DNA from: Pseudomonadota bacterium
GTDB lineage: Bacteria > Pseudomonadota > Gammaproteobacteria > Burkholderiales > Burkholderiaceae_E
Length of the DNA: 64,000 bases
Direction: 5' to 3'
Assembly (NCBI GenBank): GCA_023389055.1
Contig: JAEWFA010000046.1
Span: 3,721 to 67,720, forward strand
The position numbers were made by a program, and so were the translations under genes. Shown piece after piece: positions 17,064 through 26,787 of this stretch (positions are counted from its first letter, which is position 1; the number at the start of each line of letters is the position of its first letter). The notes beneath the pieces are model-generated. The model made no database searches, was not told the origin of the DNA, and was given only the letters and a program-made list of their open reading frames with translations.

Positions 17064-20000
17064 ATGAACGCGCCCGATCTTCCCGTCGCGGTGCGCTCCG
17101 CGCTCACCGGCTACCGACTCTCCGATGCGGTCTGCGCCAGCGCAGGGCGCGTGTTCGTCACCGGCACGCAGGCGCTGGTACGCCTGCCGTTGATGCAGCG
17201 CGCGCTCGATGCGGCGCGCGGTCTGGATACGGCCGGCTTCATCAGCGGCTATCGCGGCTCGCCGCTGGGCGCCTACGACCAGCAGTTGTGGAAGCATCGC
17301 GAGCGCCTCGACGATGCGCGCATCCGGTTCCTGGCTGCCGTGAACGAGGAGCTCGCCGCCACTGCGGTACTCGGCTCGCAGGAGGTCGAGAGCGATCCGG
17401 AACGCACCGTGCAGGGCGTGTTCGGCCTGTGGTACGGCAAGGGTCCGGGCGTCGATCGGGCGGGCGACGCGCTGAAGCACGGCAACGCGCGCGGCGCCTC
17501 GCCGCACGGCGGCGTGCTGGTCGTTGCCGGAGACGATCACGGGTGCGTGTCGTCGGCGTTCTCGCACCAGAGCGACTTTGCGATGAAGTCGTGGCGCATG
17601 CCGGTGCTCAGCCCCGCGAGCGTTGCCGAGTTGATCGAGTTCGGGCTGTACGGCTGGGCGCTGTCGCGTGCGTCCGGCGCCTGGGTGGGAATGAAGGCGA
17701 TCTCCGAAGTCGTCGAGAGCGCCGCCAGCGTGGATCTCGATTCGATCCTCGCGGAAATCCCCGCACCGGTGCCCGAAGACTTCTTTGTCGCCGATCGCTC
17801 GCTCGGGCGCCTGCACCTGCGCCCCGACGAGATTCCCAGCCCGGCGATCGAGATGCGCATGCAGATGCGTCTCGATGCAGTGCGGGCGTTCGCTCGCCTT
17901 CGTTCGATCGATCGCATCGTCGCGGACTCCGCGCGCGCGCATGTGGGCATCGTCACTTGCGGCAAGGCGCATTGGGACCTGCTCGAGGCGCTGCGGCGCA
18001 TCGAGCTGACGCTCGACGATCTCGCGCGCGCCGGGGTGCGCGTCTACAAGATCGGGCTCGCGTATCCGATCGAGCCTACGCGCGCGCTTGCCTTTGCCCG
18101 CGGCCTCGACGAGGTGCTCGTCGTCGAGGAGAAGGGTCCGGTCGTCGAGCAGCAGCTGCAGGCGTTGCTGTACAACGCGCCGCCCGGCGCGCGGCCGGCG
18201 ATCCTCGGCAAGTGCGACGTCGCCGGCGCACCGCTGCTGTCGGAGGTCGGCGAACTGCGTCCGTCGCGCGTGCTGCCGGTGCTCGCCGACTGGCTCGCCC
18301 GCCATTCTTCGTCGCTCGATCGGCGCGACCGGATCGAGGCCTTCGTCCGCCCGCCGCTGCCGTCGAATGCGGCCGATGGCGTGCGCCGCATTCCGTTCTT
18401 CTGCTCTGGCTGCCCGCACAACACGTCCACGCGCGTGCCCGAAGGTTCGCGCGCGCAGTCGGGCATCGGTTGCCACGGAATGGCGATGTGGATGGACCGG
18501 TCCACCAGCGGGCTGCTGCAGATGGGCGGCGAGGGGGCCAACTGGGTCGCGCACGGCGCCTTCACGCGCACGAGCCATGTGTTCCAGAATCTCGGCGACG
18601 GAACGTATTTCCATTCGGGATCGCTCGCGATTCGCCAGGCCGTCGCCGCCGGCGCGAACGTCACCTACAAGATCCTGAACAACGACGCCGTGGCGATGAC
18701 CGGCGGGCAGCATCCCGACGGCACCGTGAACTCGGCGTCGATCGCGCGACAGCTGCGCGCCGAAGGCGTCGAGCGCATCGCGCTCGTCTCCGACGATCCG
18801 CAGCCGCACCGGCGCAACGCATCGGCCTTTCCCGACGGCGTCACCTTCCACCATCGGCTCGAGCTGGACCAGGTGCAGCGCGAGTTGCGCGACACCCCCG
18901 GCGTGACGGCGCTCATCTACGACCAGGCCTGCGCCGCCGAGAAGCGGCGCCGGCGCAAGCGCAACGAATATCCCGATCCTCCGCGGCGCGTCTTCATCAA
19001 CGAAGCGGTCTGCGAAGGCTGCGGCGACTGCAACGAGAAGTCGAACTGCCTGTCGGTGGTTCCCGTCGACACGCCCGACGGGCGCAAGCGGAGAATCGAC
19101 CAGAACAGCTGCAACAAGGATTACCGCTGCGCCGACGGCTTCTGTCCGAGCTTCGTCTCGGTCGAAGGCGGCCAGCCGCGCCGGCGCGCGTCGGCGCTCG
19201 ACCGCGTGCGCTTCGAGGCGCTCGTCGCGTCGCTGCCCGACGCCGCCCCTCCCGCCTGGGATGGCCCCTGCGACCTGCTCGTCACCGGCGTGGGCGGAAC
19301 CGGCGTCGTGACCGTGGGTGCGGTGATCGCGATGGCCGCGCACCTCGAGGGCCGGCACGCGTCGGTGCTCGACTTCATGGGTTTTGCGCAGAAGGGCGGC
19401 AGCGTGCTGTCGCACGTACGGCTCGCCGTCGACGCAGGCGCGCTGAATCAGGTGCGCATCGATACGCAGCAGGCCGACGCGGTGCTCGCCTGCGATCCGG
19501 TGGTCGCCGCCGGCGACGACGCGCTGCAGTCGGTCAGTCACGGCCGTACGCGCATCGTCGTCAATCGACACCTGCTGCCGATGGCGATGCAGGTGACGCA
19601 GCCGGACGCGAAGGTTCCGGTCGATGCGCTGCTGGCCAAGCTGCGGGCAGCGGCCGGCGACGACCATGTCGCCGTGTTCAATGCGCAGGCGCTCGCCCGG
19701 CGGGCCATGGGCGACACGATGGGCGCGAACATCCTGATGCTCGGCTACGCCTGGCAATCCGGTCTTGTTCCGGTCTCGAGCGCCGCGATCGAACGCGCCA
19801 TCGAGCTGAACGGGGTGTCGATCGAGGCGAACCACCTGGCTTTTCGCCTGGGACGCGCAGCGGCGCACGACGCTGCCGCGCTCGAGACGTTGCTTGCCGC
19901 GAGCCAGGCTCCGAAGGCGGTAGCCGAGGAATCGCTGGCCGAACTGGTCGACCGGCTCGAGCGCCGATTGCGCGACTGGCAGGACGAGCGCCACGCGATG

Positions 20001-20660
20001 CGCCTGCGCGAACTGGTGATGCGCGTCGAGGCCGCCGAGCGACCGTTGCGCGGTGCCGGCGAACGGCTGGAGTTTACCGAAACGGTGGCGCGGACCTTCG
20101 CGAAGCTGTTCGCCTACAAGGACGAATACGAGGTCGCGCGCCTGTACACGACCGAGGAGTTCCGCCGCTCGCTCGAAGCACAGTTCGAAGGGGAGTACTC
20201 GCTGAGCGTGCAGATGGCTCCGCCGCTCCTGGCGCGGCGCGGCCCCGACGGCCTGCCGCGCAAGATGCGTTTCGGTCCGTGGGTGTTTCCGGTGCTGCGC
20301 GCGCTGGCTTCCCTTCGCAGGTTGCGCGGCACGCCTTTCGACGTCTTCGGCTACACGCTGGAGCGGCGCATCGAGCGCGCGCTTTCGCGCGACTACGAGG
20401 CGCTGATCGAGCAGTTGCTTGCTCGGCTCGACGCGACAACGCTGGCATCGGCCTGCGCGCTGGCCGCGACGCCCGACGCGATCCGCGGCTACGGGCACGT
20501 CAAGATGCGGCATCTCGTGCAAGCGAAAAGGCGAGAGTGGGCGCTTGCCCACGCGATGGGCTTCGATGCTCCGACTTCGAAGCTGGTACGACGAGCCGTC
20601 GAGCAGGCGGCTGCGCCGCAGGCTGCGCCGGTCGCCGTGGCGGTACAGCGCGCCCGCTAG
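17064..20660 (+). CDS. Fused indolepyruvate ferredoxin oxidoreductase
   Basis: 1198-residue single-chain enzyme of the 2-oxoacid:ferredoxin oxidoreductase superfamily. It oxidatively decarboxylates arylpyruvates (or branched 2-oxoacids) to acyl-CoA and reduces ferredoxin. Domains in order: pyrimidine-binding-like domain (about 25-270), a middle region, and a TPP-binding domain (about 440-600, with GIGCHGMAMWMD and NNDAVAMTGGQ). A cysteine-rich iron-sulphur segment has C650, C653, C656 and C662 plus CNKDYRCADGFC. A gamma domain (about 733-930) starts DLLVTGVGGTGVVT, and a C-terminal helical domain follows (about 965-1170). In archaea these are separate subunits; the fused form is typical of proteobacteria. 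It is divergent from an Lrp regulator. Confidence 0.92.
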   Translation: MNAPDLPVAVRSALTGYRLSDAVCASAGRVFVTGTQALVRLPLMQRALDAARGLDTAGFISGYRGSPLGAYDQQLWKHRERLDDARIRFLAAVNEELAATAVLGSQEVESDPERTVQGVFGLWYGKGPGVDRAGDALKHGNARGASPHGGVLVVAGDDHGCVSSAFSHQSDFAMKSWRMPVLSPASVAELIEFGLYGWALSRASGAWVGMKAISEVVESAASVDLDSILAEIPAPVPEDFFVADRSLGRLHLRPDEIPSPAIEMRMQMRLDAVRAFARLRSIDRIVADSARAHVGIVTCGKAHWDLLEALRRIELTLDDLARAGVRVYKIGLAYPIEPTRALAFARGLDEVLVVEEKGPVVEQQLQALLYNAPPGARPAILGKCDVAGAPLLSEVGELRPSRVLPVLADWLARHSSSLDRRDRIEAFVRPPLPSNAADGVRRIPFFCSGCPHNTSTRVPEGSRAQSGIGCHGMAMWMDRSTSGLLQMGGEGANWVAHGAFTRTSHVFQNLGDGTYFHSGSLAIRQAVAAGANVTYKILNNDAVAMTGGQHPDGTVNSASIARQLRAEGVERIALVSDDPQPHRRNASAFPDGVTFHHRLELDQVQRELRDTPGVTALIYDQACAAEKRRRRKRNEYPDPPRRVFINEAVCEGCGDCNEKSNCLSVVPVDTPDGRKRRIDQNSCNKDYRCADGFCPSFVSVEGGQPRRRASALDRVRFEALVASLPDAAPPAWDGPCDLLVTGVGGTGVVTVGAVIAMAAHLEGRHASVLDFMGFAQKGGSVLSHVRLAVDAGALNQVRIDTQQADAVLACDPVVAAGDDALQSVSHGRTRIVVNRHLLPMAMQVTQPDAKVPVDALLAKLRAAAGDDHVAVFNAQALARRAMGDTMGANILMLGYAWQSGLVPVSSAAIERAIELNGVSIEANHLAFRLGRAAAHDAAALETLLAASQAPKAVAEESLAELVDRLERRLRDWQDERHAMRLRELVMRVEAAERPLRGAGERLEFTETVARTFAKLFAYKDEYEVARLYTTEEFRRSLEAQFEGEYSLSVQMAPPLLARRGPDGLPRKMRFGPWVFPVLRALASLRRLRGTPFDVFGYTLERRIERALSRDYEALIEQLLARLDATTLASACALAATPDAIRGYGHVKMRHLVQAKRREWALAHAMGFDAPTSKLVRRAVEQAAAPQAAPVAVAVQRAR

Positions 20661-20773
20661 GAATCCCCGCGCTCGGGCTCGGGCGGGCGGGTAGCCCGCG
20701 CCGCGCGTGAAGCCGACGCCCTGCCGCCGAGCCGGTCCTACAATCGGGCGACCCTCTCCTGCTGTAGTCGCCC

Positions 20774-22045
20774 ATGCAACCAGACCGATTCGCCACGCGC
20801 CTGGCCGAGGCCGGCCGCGAAGGCGAAGCGACGTTCGTCGCCGCCAACGTGGGCGTGCATCGCGCCTCCACGGTGCTGTTCGACACGCTCGCGGCCACCG
20901 ATGCCGCGGCGGCTGCCGTCGCCGAGGGTCGGCCGCGCGCCACCACCTACGGGACCGTGGGTACGCCGACGACGATGGCGCTGATGGACGCGCTGTGCGA
21001 GATCGAGGGGGGCGGACACGACGTGCGTGCGAGCCTGACGCCGTCGGGCCTGGCCGCGATCACGACCGCGCTGCTGGCGATGCTCGCGCCGGGCGACCAC
21101 GTGCTCGTCGCCGATTCTTCGTACGGCCCGACGCGTGTTTTCTGCGACGGGATGCTCGCGCGCATGGGGGTGCAGACGACGTATTACGACCCGACCGTCG
21201 GCGCAGCGATCGAAGCGTTGCTTCGACCCGAGACGAAGCTGATCTGGCTGGAGAGCCCGGGCAGCTACACCTTCGAGGTGCAGGACGTGCCCGCGATCTG
21301 CGCGATCGCGCGCGAGCGCGGGATCGCGACGATGATCGACAACACGTGGGCGTCGCCGGTGTTCGCGCGGCCCTTCGACTGGGGCGTCGACGCGTCGGTG
21401 CTCGCGCTGACGAAGTACTGGGGAGGCCACTCCGACGTGCTGATGGGCGCAGTCGTCGTGCGCGAGACGCTGTGGCCGAAGCTGTGGAGCGCCGTGCGCC
21501 AGCTCGGGCAATGCGCGAGCGGCGACGACGCGTACCTGGTGCTGCGTGGCCTGCGCAGTGTCGATGCACGGATGCGGCGCCACGAGGCCAACGCGATCGA
21601 GGTCGCGCGCTGGCTCGAGGCGCGCGACGAGGTCGCAGGCGTTCTGTACCCGGCCTTGCCGTCGCACCCTCAGCACGCACTGTGGCGGCGCGATTTCTCG
21701 GGTGCGAGCGGGCTGTTCTCGTTCGCGCTCGATCGCGCGCTCCTGGCGCGCGAGCGCGCGCCGGAGCACACGCGCGAGCCCGAGCGCACGCGCGAGCCCG
21801 AGCGCACGCGCGAGCGCTCAGCGCTTGCCGCGTTGTGCGAGCGGCGGCGTCATTTCGCCATCGGATATTCGTGGGGGGGCTTCGAAAGCCTGGTCATGCC
21901 GGCGCGCATCGACCGGATGCGCAGTGCGAAGCCGTGGGACGGCGGGCCGCTGGTGCGGCTTCACGTCGGGCTGGAGGATCCCGCCGACCTGATCGCCGAT
22001 CTCGCCGACGGCTTCGACGCGATGCATCGAGCGCTCGGCGGCTGA
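20774..22045 (+). CDS. metC: Cystathionine beta-lyase-type PLP enzyme
   Basis: 423-residue member of the Cys/Met metabolism PLP family. The PLP lysine is Lys214 in LTKYWGGHSD, with TYGTVGTPTT near residue 57 and SGLAAITTALLAML near 98. It would cleave cystathionine to homocysteine, pyruvate and ammonia in methionine synthesis. Between about 333 and 348 an arginine/glutamate-rich insertion is encoded by an 18-bp tandem repeat; it probably lies in a surface loop of the C-terminal domain. SWGGFESLVMPA and RLHVGLEDPADLIADL complete the fold. Related gamma-synthase or gamma-lyase activity is possible, but the sequence most resembles proteobacterial MetC. Confidence 0.88.
   Translation: MQPDRFATRLAEAGREGEATFVAANVGVHRASTVLFDTLAATDAAAAAVAEGRPRATTYGTVGTPTTMALMDALCEIEGGGHDVRASLTPSGLAAITTALLAMLAPGDHVLVADSSYGPTRVFCDGMLARMGVQTTYYDPTVGAAIEALLRPETKLIWLESPGSYTFEVQDVPAICAIARERGIATMIDNTWASPVFARPFDWGVDASVLALTKYWGGHSDVLMGAVVVRETLWPKLWSAVRQLGQCASGDDAYLVLRGLRSVDARMRRHEANAIEVARWLEARDEVAGVLYPALPSHPQHALWRRDFSGASGLFSFALDRALLARERAPEHTREPERTREPERTRERSALAALCERRRHFAIGYSWGGFESLVMPARIDRMRSAKPWDGGPLVRLHVGLEDPADLIADLADGFDAMHRALGG
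21770..21816 (+). repeat. 18-bp tandem repeat inside metC
   Basis: Two identical 18-bp units (21770-21787 and 21788-21805) and a partial third (to 21816). Each encodes a six-residue TREPER-type unit, keeping the frame. Copy-number change would alter loop length without breaking the protein. Confidence 0.9.
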
Positions 22046-22053
22046 CCGCCCGT

Positions 22054-23841
22054 CTACGCGGTGTCGCTTCCTCGCTGGCGGAACCACCGTCGTCGCGGCT
22101 CGCGACCGCTGGCGAGATAGTCGAGCACCCCCCGGTCGTGCAGACCGATGTCGATGTATCGACGCGCCGCCGCGGTGCCGGCGAACAGCAGCTCGTCGCC
22201 CTCCGACGGCGTCCAGTCGTCGCCGGGCAGCAAGTTTTCCCGCCCTGCGCGCAACGCGAGCAGCGCGACCGCCTGGACGCGCTCGCTGCGGTCGTGCGGG
22301 TCGCGAAGCAGGTCGCCGAGCCGCAGCGCGGCCGTATTCGCCCCGCCGCGCTCGCAGACCGCCGGCGCGTGCTCGCGATCGATGCGCACCTCCCAGGTGG
22401 TCGGAGAATCCCTGCCGCTGGCGTCGCGCAGCCGATGGATGACCTCGTCGGCCCACGCGTCGGTCTGCCGGCGCACGTGTCCGAGGAAGCGCAGCAGCAG
22501 CGGCGACGTGAGCAGCGCGACGCATTCGTCGGCGATGATCTCGCTCGGACGCATCACCAGGTCGGCGTGGAAGTGCTCGAAGAGCACCGCGTTGTCGGCC
22601 TCGTTCTGCCGCAGGACGACGAACAGCGACGGATTGATCGACTGCGCCAGACGCGCGATGGCGAGGTTGCGAAGGTCGCTCGCCGTGCCGACGACGATCG
22701 CCTGCGCAGTGGCGATCCCCGCGCGCTCGAGCGTTTCGCGCCGCGTTCCGTCTCCGACGATCACATCGAATCCGGCCGCCGCGCCTGCTTCGGCCGACGG
22801 CTCGACGACGCGCACTTCGGAGCCGCGCTCGCGCAACCGATGCGCGACGGCGCGACCGAAGCGCCCGTAGCCGCAGACGATCCACGCACCGGCCGGCGGG
22901 GCCAGTTCGCCCGGTAGCGGCGTCCCCCGCAGCGCGGTCAGCCAGTCGAACAGCCGATAGCAGCCCGGCGCGCGCAACGCCATCGCGAGCTGATCGGCGA
23001 ACGCGACGAAGGGGTCGACGATGCGCGGCTTGCCCGAGGCCTGCATCAGCGTCGCCGTTTCCATCGTGTGCGAGCGCGCGATCATCGTCGCGCGCGGGTT
23101 CAGCAGCGATGCGGTGATCACCGCGGCGACGTTCGCCGCATCGTCGTTCGTCAGCGCGAGCACCGCGCGGCAGCAGGGGTGGCGCAGGCCTGCGCGCACC
23201 AGCGCCTGCGGCCGGCTGGCGTCGTCCTGGATGGCGATGACATCGTGCCGGAAGTCCTCGAGCTCGAGCGCCTGCAGTCGCGCCGCGTCGATCTCGACGA
23301 CGACGAAGCGCATGCCGAGCCGATCGAAGATGCGGGTAAGCCGCAGTCCGGTGTCGCCGCAGCCGAGCACGAGCAGGAAGGGCTCGGCGATTCGCCGCAC
23401 GCGGCGCTCGAAGCGGATCGCGGCCAGCGCGCGCAGGAACGAGCCGTCCTGCACCGCGGCGAGCACCGTGAGCAGCGTGTAGGTCCACGCGACGACCGAC
23501 AGGTAGATGACGACGGTCGCCCACATGCGCTGCGCGTCGGAGAACGCCACCGGCACCTCGCCGAAGCCGATCGTCGTCGCGGTGTAGGTCACGAAATAGA
23601 ACGCGTGGAAGAAGCTCAGCGGCGCGCTCGGCCGGCCTTGCGCGTCGACGCCGGGGACGATCGTGAATCCGGCCACTGCGATGGCGAACACCACGGTGAC
23701 GAGCAGCAGCGGAACGCGCAGCCGGCGCAGCAGCAGGTGAAGCACGCTCGCGTGCGGCAGCGAACCGCCGCGCCCGGGCGCCGCAGCCGGCTGCCGTGCA
23801 GGCGACGCCGGGGGCGTTTCGCTGGGCGCATCGCTCGTCAT
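22054..23841 (-). CDS. Potassium channel with two TrkA-N (RCK) domains
   Basis: 595-residue two-TM potassium channel. A cytoplasmic Pro/Ala-rich N-terminus precedes TM1 (about 43-63). A pore helix and selectivity filter TIGFG (90-94) follow, then TM2 (about 107-130). Two Rossmann-type RCK/TrkA-N domains follow, the first starting FLLVLGCGDTGLRL (about 154) and the second AWIVCGYGRFGRAV (about 323). RCK domains gate such channels in response to nucleotides or ions. It ends eight bases from the convergent metC. Directly upstream is a small membrane protein on the same strand, 24 bases away, probably in one operon. Voltage sensing is unlikely because no S1-S4 helices are present. Confidence 0.88.
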   Translation of the reverse strand: MTSDAPSETPPASPARQPAAAPGRGGSLPHASVLHLLLRRLRVPLLLVTVVFAIAVAGFTIVPGVDAQGRPSAPLSFFHAFYFVTYTATTIGFGEVPVAFSDAQRMWATVVIYLSVVAWTYTLLTVLAAVQDGSFLRALAAIRFERRVRRIAEPFLLVLGCGDTGLRLTRIFDRLGMRFVVVEIDAARLQALELEDFRHDVIAIQDDASRPQALVRAGLRHPCCRAVLALTNDDAANVAAVITASLLNPRATMIARSHTMETATLMQASGKPRIVDPFVAFADQLAMALRAPGCYRLFDWLTALRGTPLPGELAPPAGAWIVCGYGRFGRAVAHRLRERGSEVRVVEPSAEAGAAAGFDVIVGDGTRRETLERAGIATAQAIVVGTASDLRNLAIARLAQSINPSLFVVLRQNEADNAVLFEHFHADLVMRPSEIIADECVALLTSPLLLRFLGHVRRQTDAWADEVIHRLRDASGRDSPTTWEVRIDREHAPAVCERGGANTAALRLGDLLRDPHDRSERVQAVALLALRAGRENLLPGDDWTPSEGDELLFAGTAAARRYIDIGLHDRGVLDYLASGREPRRRWFRQRGSDTA

Positions 23842-23865
23842 TCGCTTTCCCGGCCCGTCCGGCCG

Positions 23866-24249
23866 TCAGCGTCGGAAAGTCAGCGTCTCGGTGACGAGCA
23901 GCACCACCGACACGACGTTGGCCAGCAGCGCGCCGGCGGCCAGCGAGACGACGCTCGCGACGACCTCCGTTTCGGCGTGCCCCGCCTGTACGTGCGCGCC
24001 CCAGGCCCAGACGATGGCGGCGATCACGAGTTGCACGTCGGCGACCAGGCTCGACGCGAGGTGGATCGCGCCCAGTTGCGTTCGATCGCCCAGCTTCAGG
24101 ATCGTGGCGATGACGTTCACGACGATCGCGGCGAACAGCTCGCTGACCTCGTGGTGTGCGGCCACGTCGATGTCGCCGTAGACGAAGCCGAAGTTCAGCG
24201 TCGCCGCCAGCAGGATGAAAAAGCCGAAGACGACCTTGCTCGTGTTCAT
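23866..24249 (-). CDS. Small four-helix membrane protein upstream of the potassium channel
   Basis: 127 residues, nearly all hydrophobic, with TM helices at about 5-22, 37-55, 66-88 and 98-120. Short polar loops include YGDIDVAAHHEVSE between the first two. There is no enzymatic motif. It probably belongs to a family of small uncharacterised membrane proteins found beside RCK-containing channels, and an accessory or channel-subunit role is an inference from the 24-base spacing. It starts at ATG 24249 and is likely the first gene of a two-gene operon. Confidence 0.8.
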   Translation of the reverse strand: MNTSKVVFGFFILLAATLNFGFVYGDIDVAAHHEVSELFAAIVVNVIATILKLGDRTQLGAIHLASSLVADVQLVIAAIVWAWGAHVQAGHAETEVVASVVSLAAGALLANVVSVVLLVTETLTFRR

Positions 24250-24363
24250 CGCCGCACGAGCATACCCGCGCCGATCGACGCCTGCCTACAATGACGTGAC
24301 ATCGATCGACGCCGGGGCAGCGGTCTTCGTGCGTTGCGTCCGGACATTTTGCTGGAGACCCGC

Positions 24364-26046
24364 ATGCCTACGCACCCGAATCCGTACCGACAGGGTCTGG
24401 ACCGCAACCCGGCGAATTACGCGCCGCTGTCTCCCGTGAGCCTGGTTGCGTGGGTGGCCGATGTATTCCCCGAACGCTGTGCGGCCATTCACGGCAGCCA
24501 GCGCCATACCTGGTCGCAGATGCTCGATCGCGCGCGCCGACTCGCATCGGTGCTCGCGGCGCGCGACATCGGCACGGGCGACACGGTGTCGGTGCTGTTG
24601 CCGAACACCCCGCCGATGCTCGATGCGCATTTCGGCGTTCCGATGACCGGAGCCGTGCTGAACACGATCAACACGCGGCTCGACGCGTCGACCGTCGCGT
24701 TCCAGTTGCGCCACTCGGGCGCGAAGGTGCTCGTCGTCGACCGGGAGTTCGCGCCGGTCGCGAGCGACGCGCTTGCGCTGCTGGAGGACGAGGGACGGCA
24801 GCGACCCTTCGTCGTCGACGTCGACGATCCCGCCCACGAGGGCGCCGGCGATCCGATCGGCGAGATCGACTACGAAGCGTGGCTCGCGTCCGGGGATCCG
24901 TCGCATCCGTGCAGCCTTCCCGAGGACGAATGGGACGCGATCGGGCTGAACTACACGTCGGGCACCACGGGCGATCCGAAGGGCGTCGTCGTGCATCACC
25001 GCGGCGCGTACCTGAACGCGGTCGGCAACGTGCTCGCCTGGGCGCTGCCGCGTCACCCGGTCTACCTGTGGACGTTGCCGATGTTCCATTGCAACGGCTG
25101 GTGCTTTCCGTGGACGCTGGCGGCGGTGGCGGGCACGAACGTCTGCCTGCGCCGCGTCGACGCGAAGACGATCCTGGATCTCGTGCGCCAGCAGCGCGTC
25201 ACGCATTACTGCGGCGCGCCGATCGTGCACAGCACGCTGATCGACGCGCCCGCCGAATGGAAGAAAGGCATCGACTGGCCGGTGCGCGCGATGGTCGCCG
25301 GAGCGGCGCCGCCGGCGTCGATGATCGAAGGCATGGAGCGCATGGGCTGGGAGGTCACGCACGTCTACGGACTCACCGAGGTGTACGGACCGGCTTCGGT
25401 GTGCGTGAAGCGCGACGCCTGGAACGAGCTCGACCTTGCCGGACGCGTCGAGCGCAACGCGCGCCAGGGGGTGCGCTACCAGGTGCAGGAAGGCCTTGCC
25501 GTCGTCGATCCGAAGACGATGCAGCCGGTCCCGAGCGACGCCGAGACGATGGGCGAGGTGGTGTTTCGCGGCAACATCGTGATGAAGGGCTACCTGAAGA
25601 ACGAGAAGGCCACCGCAGAGGCGTTCGCGGGAGGCTGGTTCCACACGGGCGATCTGGGCGTCGTCCATCCCGACGGCTACGTGAAGCTGAAGGATCGCGC
25701 GAAGGACGTGATCATCTCGGGCGGCGAGAACATCAGCTCGATCGAGGTCGAGGATGCGCTGTACAAGCACCCGGCCGTGCTGGCGTGCGCGGTAGTCGCG
25801 AAGCCTGATGCGCGATGGGGCGAGACGCCGCTGGCTTTCGTCGAACTGCGCGCAGAGCGCGTGCCGCGCGACGAGGCCGAGACGAAGGCGCTCTCCGACG
25901 AGTTGATCGAGCATTGCCGCGCACATCTGGCGCGCTACAAGGTGCCGCGCGAAGTGCGCTTCGGGCCGGTGCCGAAGACGTCCACCGGCAAGATCCAGAA
26001 ACACATGCTGCGCGCGCAGGCGAAATCGGCGGCGGCGATCGGGTGA
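24364..26046 (+). CDS. AMP-forming acyl-CoA synthetase (medium-chain AlkK/DmdB-like)
   Basis: 560 residues of the ANL superfamily. It activates a carboxylic acid to acyl-AMP and then acyl-CoA. Motifs: P-loop-like NYTSGTTGDPKGVVVHHRG (about 198-216), the YGLTEVYGP adenylate motif, GGWFHTGDLGVVHPDGY, the hinge DRAKDVIISGGENISSIEVE, and the C-terminal catalytic lysine in PKTSTGKIQKH. The ATG at 24364 was chosen because it follows a GGAGA ribosome site and the family N-terminus begins there. The sequence pattern resembles medium-chain fatty acid or methylmercaptopropionate CoA ligases. The true substrate cannot be deduced, and the neighbours give no pathway. Confidence 0.9.
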   Translation: MPTHPNPYRQGLDRNPANYAPLSPVSLVAWVADVFPERCAAIHGSQRHTWSQMLDRARRLASVLAARDIGTGDTVSVLLPNTPPMLDAHFGVPMTGAVLNTINTRLDASTVAFQLRHSGAKVLVVDREFAPVASDALALLEDEGRQRPFVVDVDDPAHEGAGDPIGEIDYEAWLASGDPSHPCSLPEDEWDAIGLNYTSGTTGDPKGVVVHHRGAYLNAVGNVLAWALPRHPVYLWTLPMFHCNGWCFPWTLAAVAGTNVCLRRVDAKTILDLVRQQRVTHYCGAPIVHSTLIDAPAEWKKGIDWPVRAMVAGAAPPASMIEGMERMGWEVTHVYGLTEVYGPASVCVKRDAWNELDLAGRVERNARQGVRYQVQEGLAVVDPKTMQPVPSDAETMGEVVFRGNIVMKGYLKNEKATAEAFAGGWFHTGDLGVVHPDGYVKLKDRAKDVIISGGENISSIEVEDALYKHPAVLACAVVAKPDARWGETPLAFVELRAERVPRDEAETKALSDELIEHCRAHLARYKVPREVRFGPVPKTSTGKIQKHMLRAQAKSAAAIG

Positions 26047-26077
26047 TTCGAGGAAGGCAAGGGGGAAGGGAGGAGCG

Positions 26078-26743
26078 TCAGTCGATGATGCGCCAGCCGC
26101 GGGGCGTCCACAGCTCGGCGGCGAGCATGGGTTCGGAGGCCTTCGCGACGACGATGCGTGGGTCGTCGAGCAGCGCGGACGGTAGCGCCGGCAGGTCCGG
26201 GCCGACGATGCGAAGGCTGCGCAGCATGACGCCCGAGGCCGGCAGCGTATCGACCGGGTGACGAACAGGGCTCGCTCCTCCGGCCCACTCGATCCGCGTC
26301 GGTTGCAGTCGACGCCATTCCGACCATCGGCGGGCGGCGGCGTCCGCGTCGATCGGCATCTCGATGCGCCACGACAGCGCGCCGCGCGTCATCGCTTCGA
26401 TCCGAAGATCGTCGGCGGACGGCGATTCGAGCGATGCGACCCGACAGACGAAGTGCACGAGACGCGGCCGCTCGACGAGACGCCTGCGCAACGTCGGGTC
26501 GTCGAGTCCGAAAGGACGCGGCAATGCCGGTTCGGACTGCGAGGGATCGGCGGCGATCAGCTCGAGGTAGGTGCGCGGGTCCAGGCGCAGCACGCCATTG
26601 TGGGTGCCCCAACCCGGATGGCGGCCCCCCGTGGCCGAACCCACTCCCGCCATTGCGCGCAGCCACTCGTTCCCCTGCTCGAGCGTCCGGCAGGCGATGA
26701 CCAGGTGATCGAGTTCGACGGCGGCTTCGAGCTTCAGCGTCAT
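26078..26743 (-). CDS. Glyoxalase-like domain protein
   Basis: 221 residues with a glyoxalase/VOC-type fold. It begins with AVELDHLVIACRTLEQGNEWL and contains GGRHPGWGTHNGVLRL, YLELIAADP and HFVCRV, the spaced beta-strand pairs of the glyoxalase-like family. Catalytic metal ligands are not certain. It starts at ATG 26743, 44 bp from the divergent argS, and ends 31 bp from the convergent acyl-CoA synthetase. Its substrate is unknown. Confidence 0.75.
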   Translation of the reverse strand: MTLKLEAAVELDHLVIACRTLEQGNEWLRAMAGVGSATGGRHPGWGTHNGVLRLDPRTYLELIAADPSQSEPALPRPFGLDDPTLRRRLVERPRLVHFVCRVASLESPSADDLRIEAMTRGALSWRIEMPIDADAAARRWSEWRRLQPTRIEWAGGASPVRHPVDTLPASGVMLRSLRIVGPDLPALPSALLDDPRIVVAKASEPMLAAELWTPRGWRIID

Positions 26744-26787
26744 CCGCGGCGGCAGCCCGCGCGAGGCGGCCAGTACAATCGCGGTCC

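Noticed and set aside
17004..20552. Very long open frame antisense to the indolepyruvate oxidoreductase gene
   Set aside because: Its translation is Arg/His-rich without any domain and reflects GC-rich codon bias of the real gene on the + strand.
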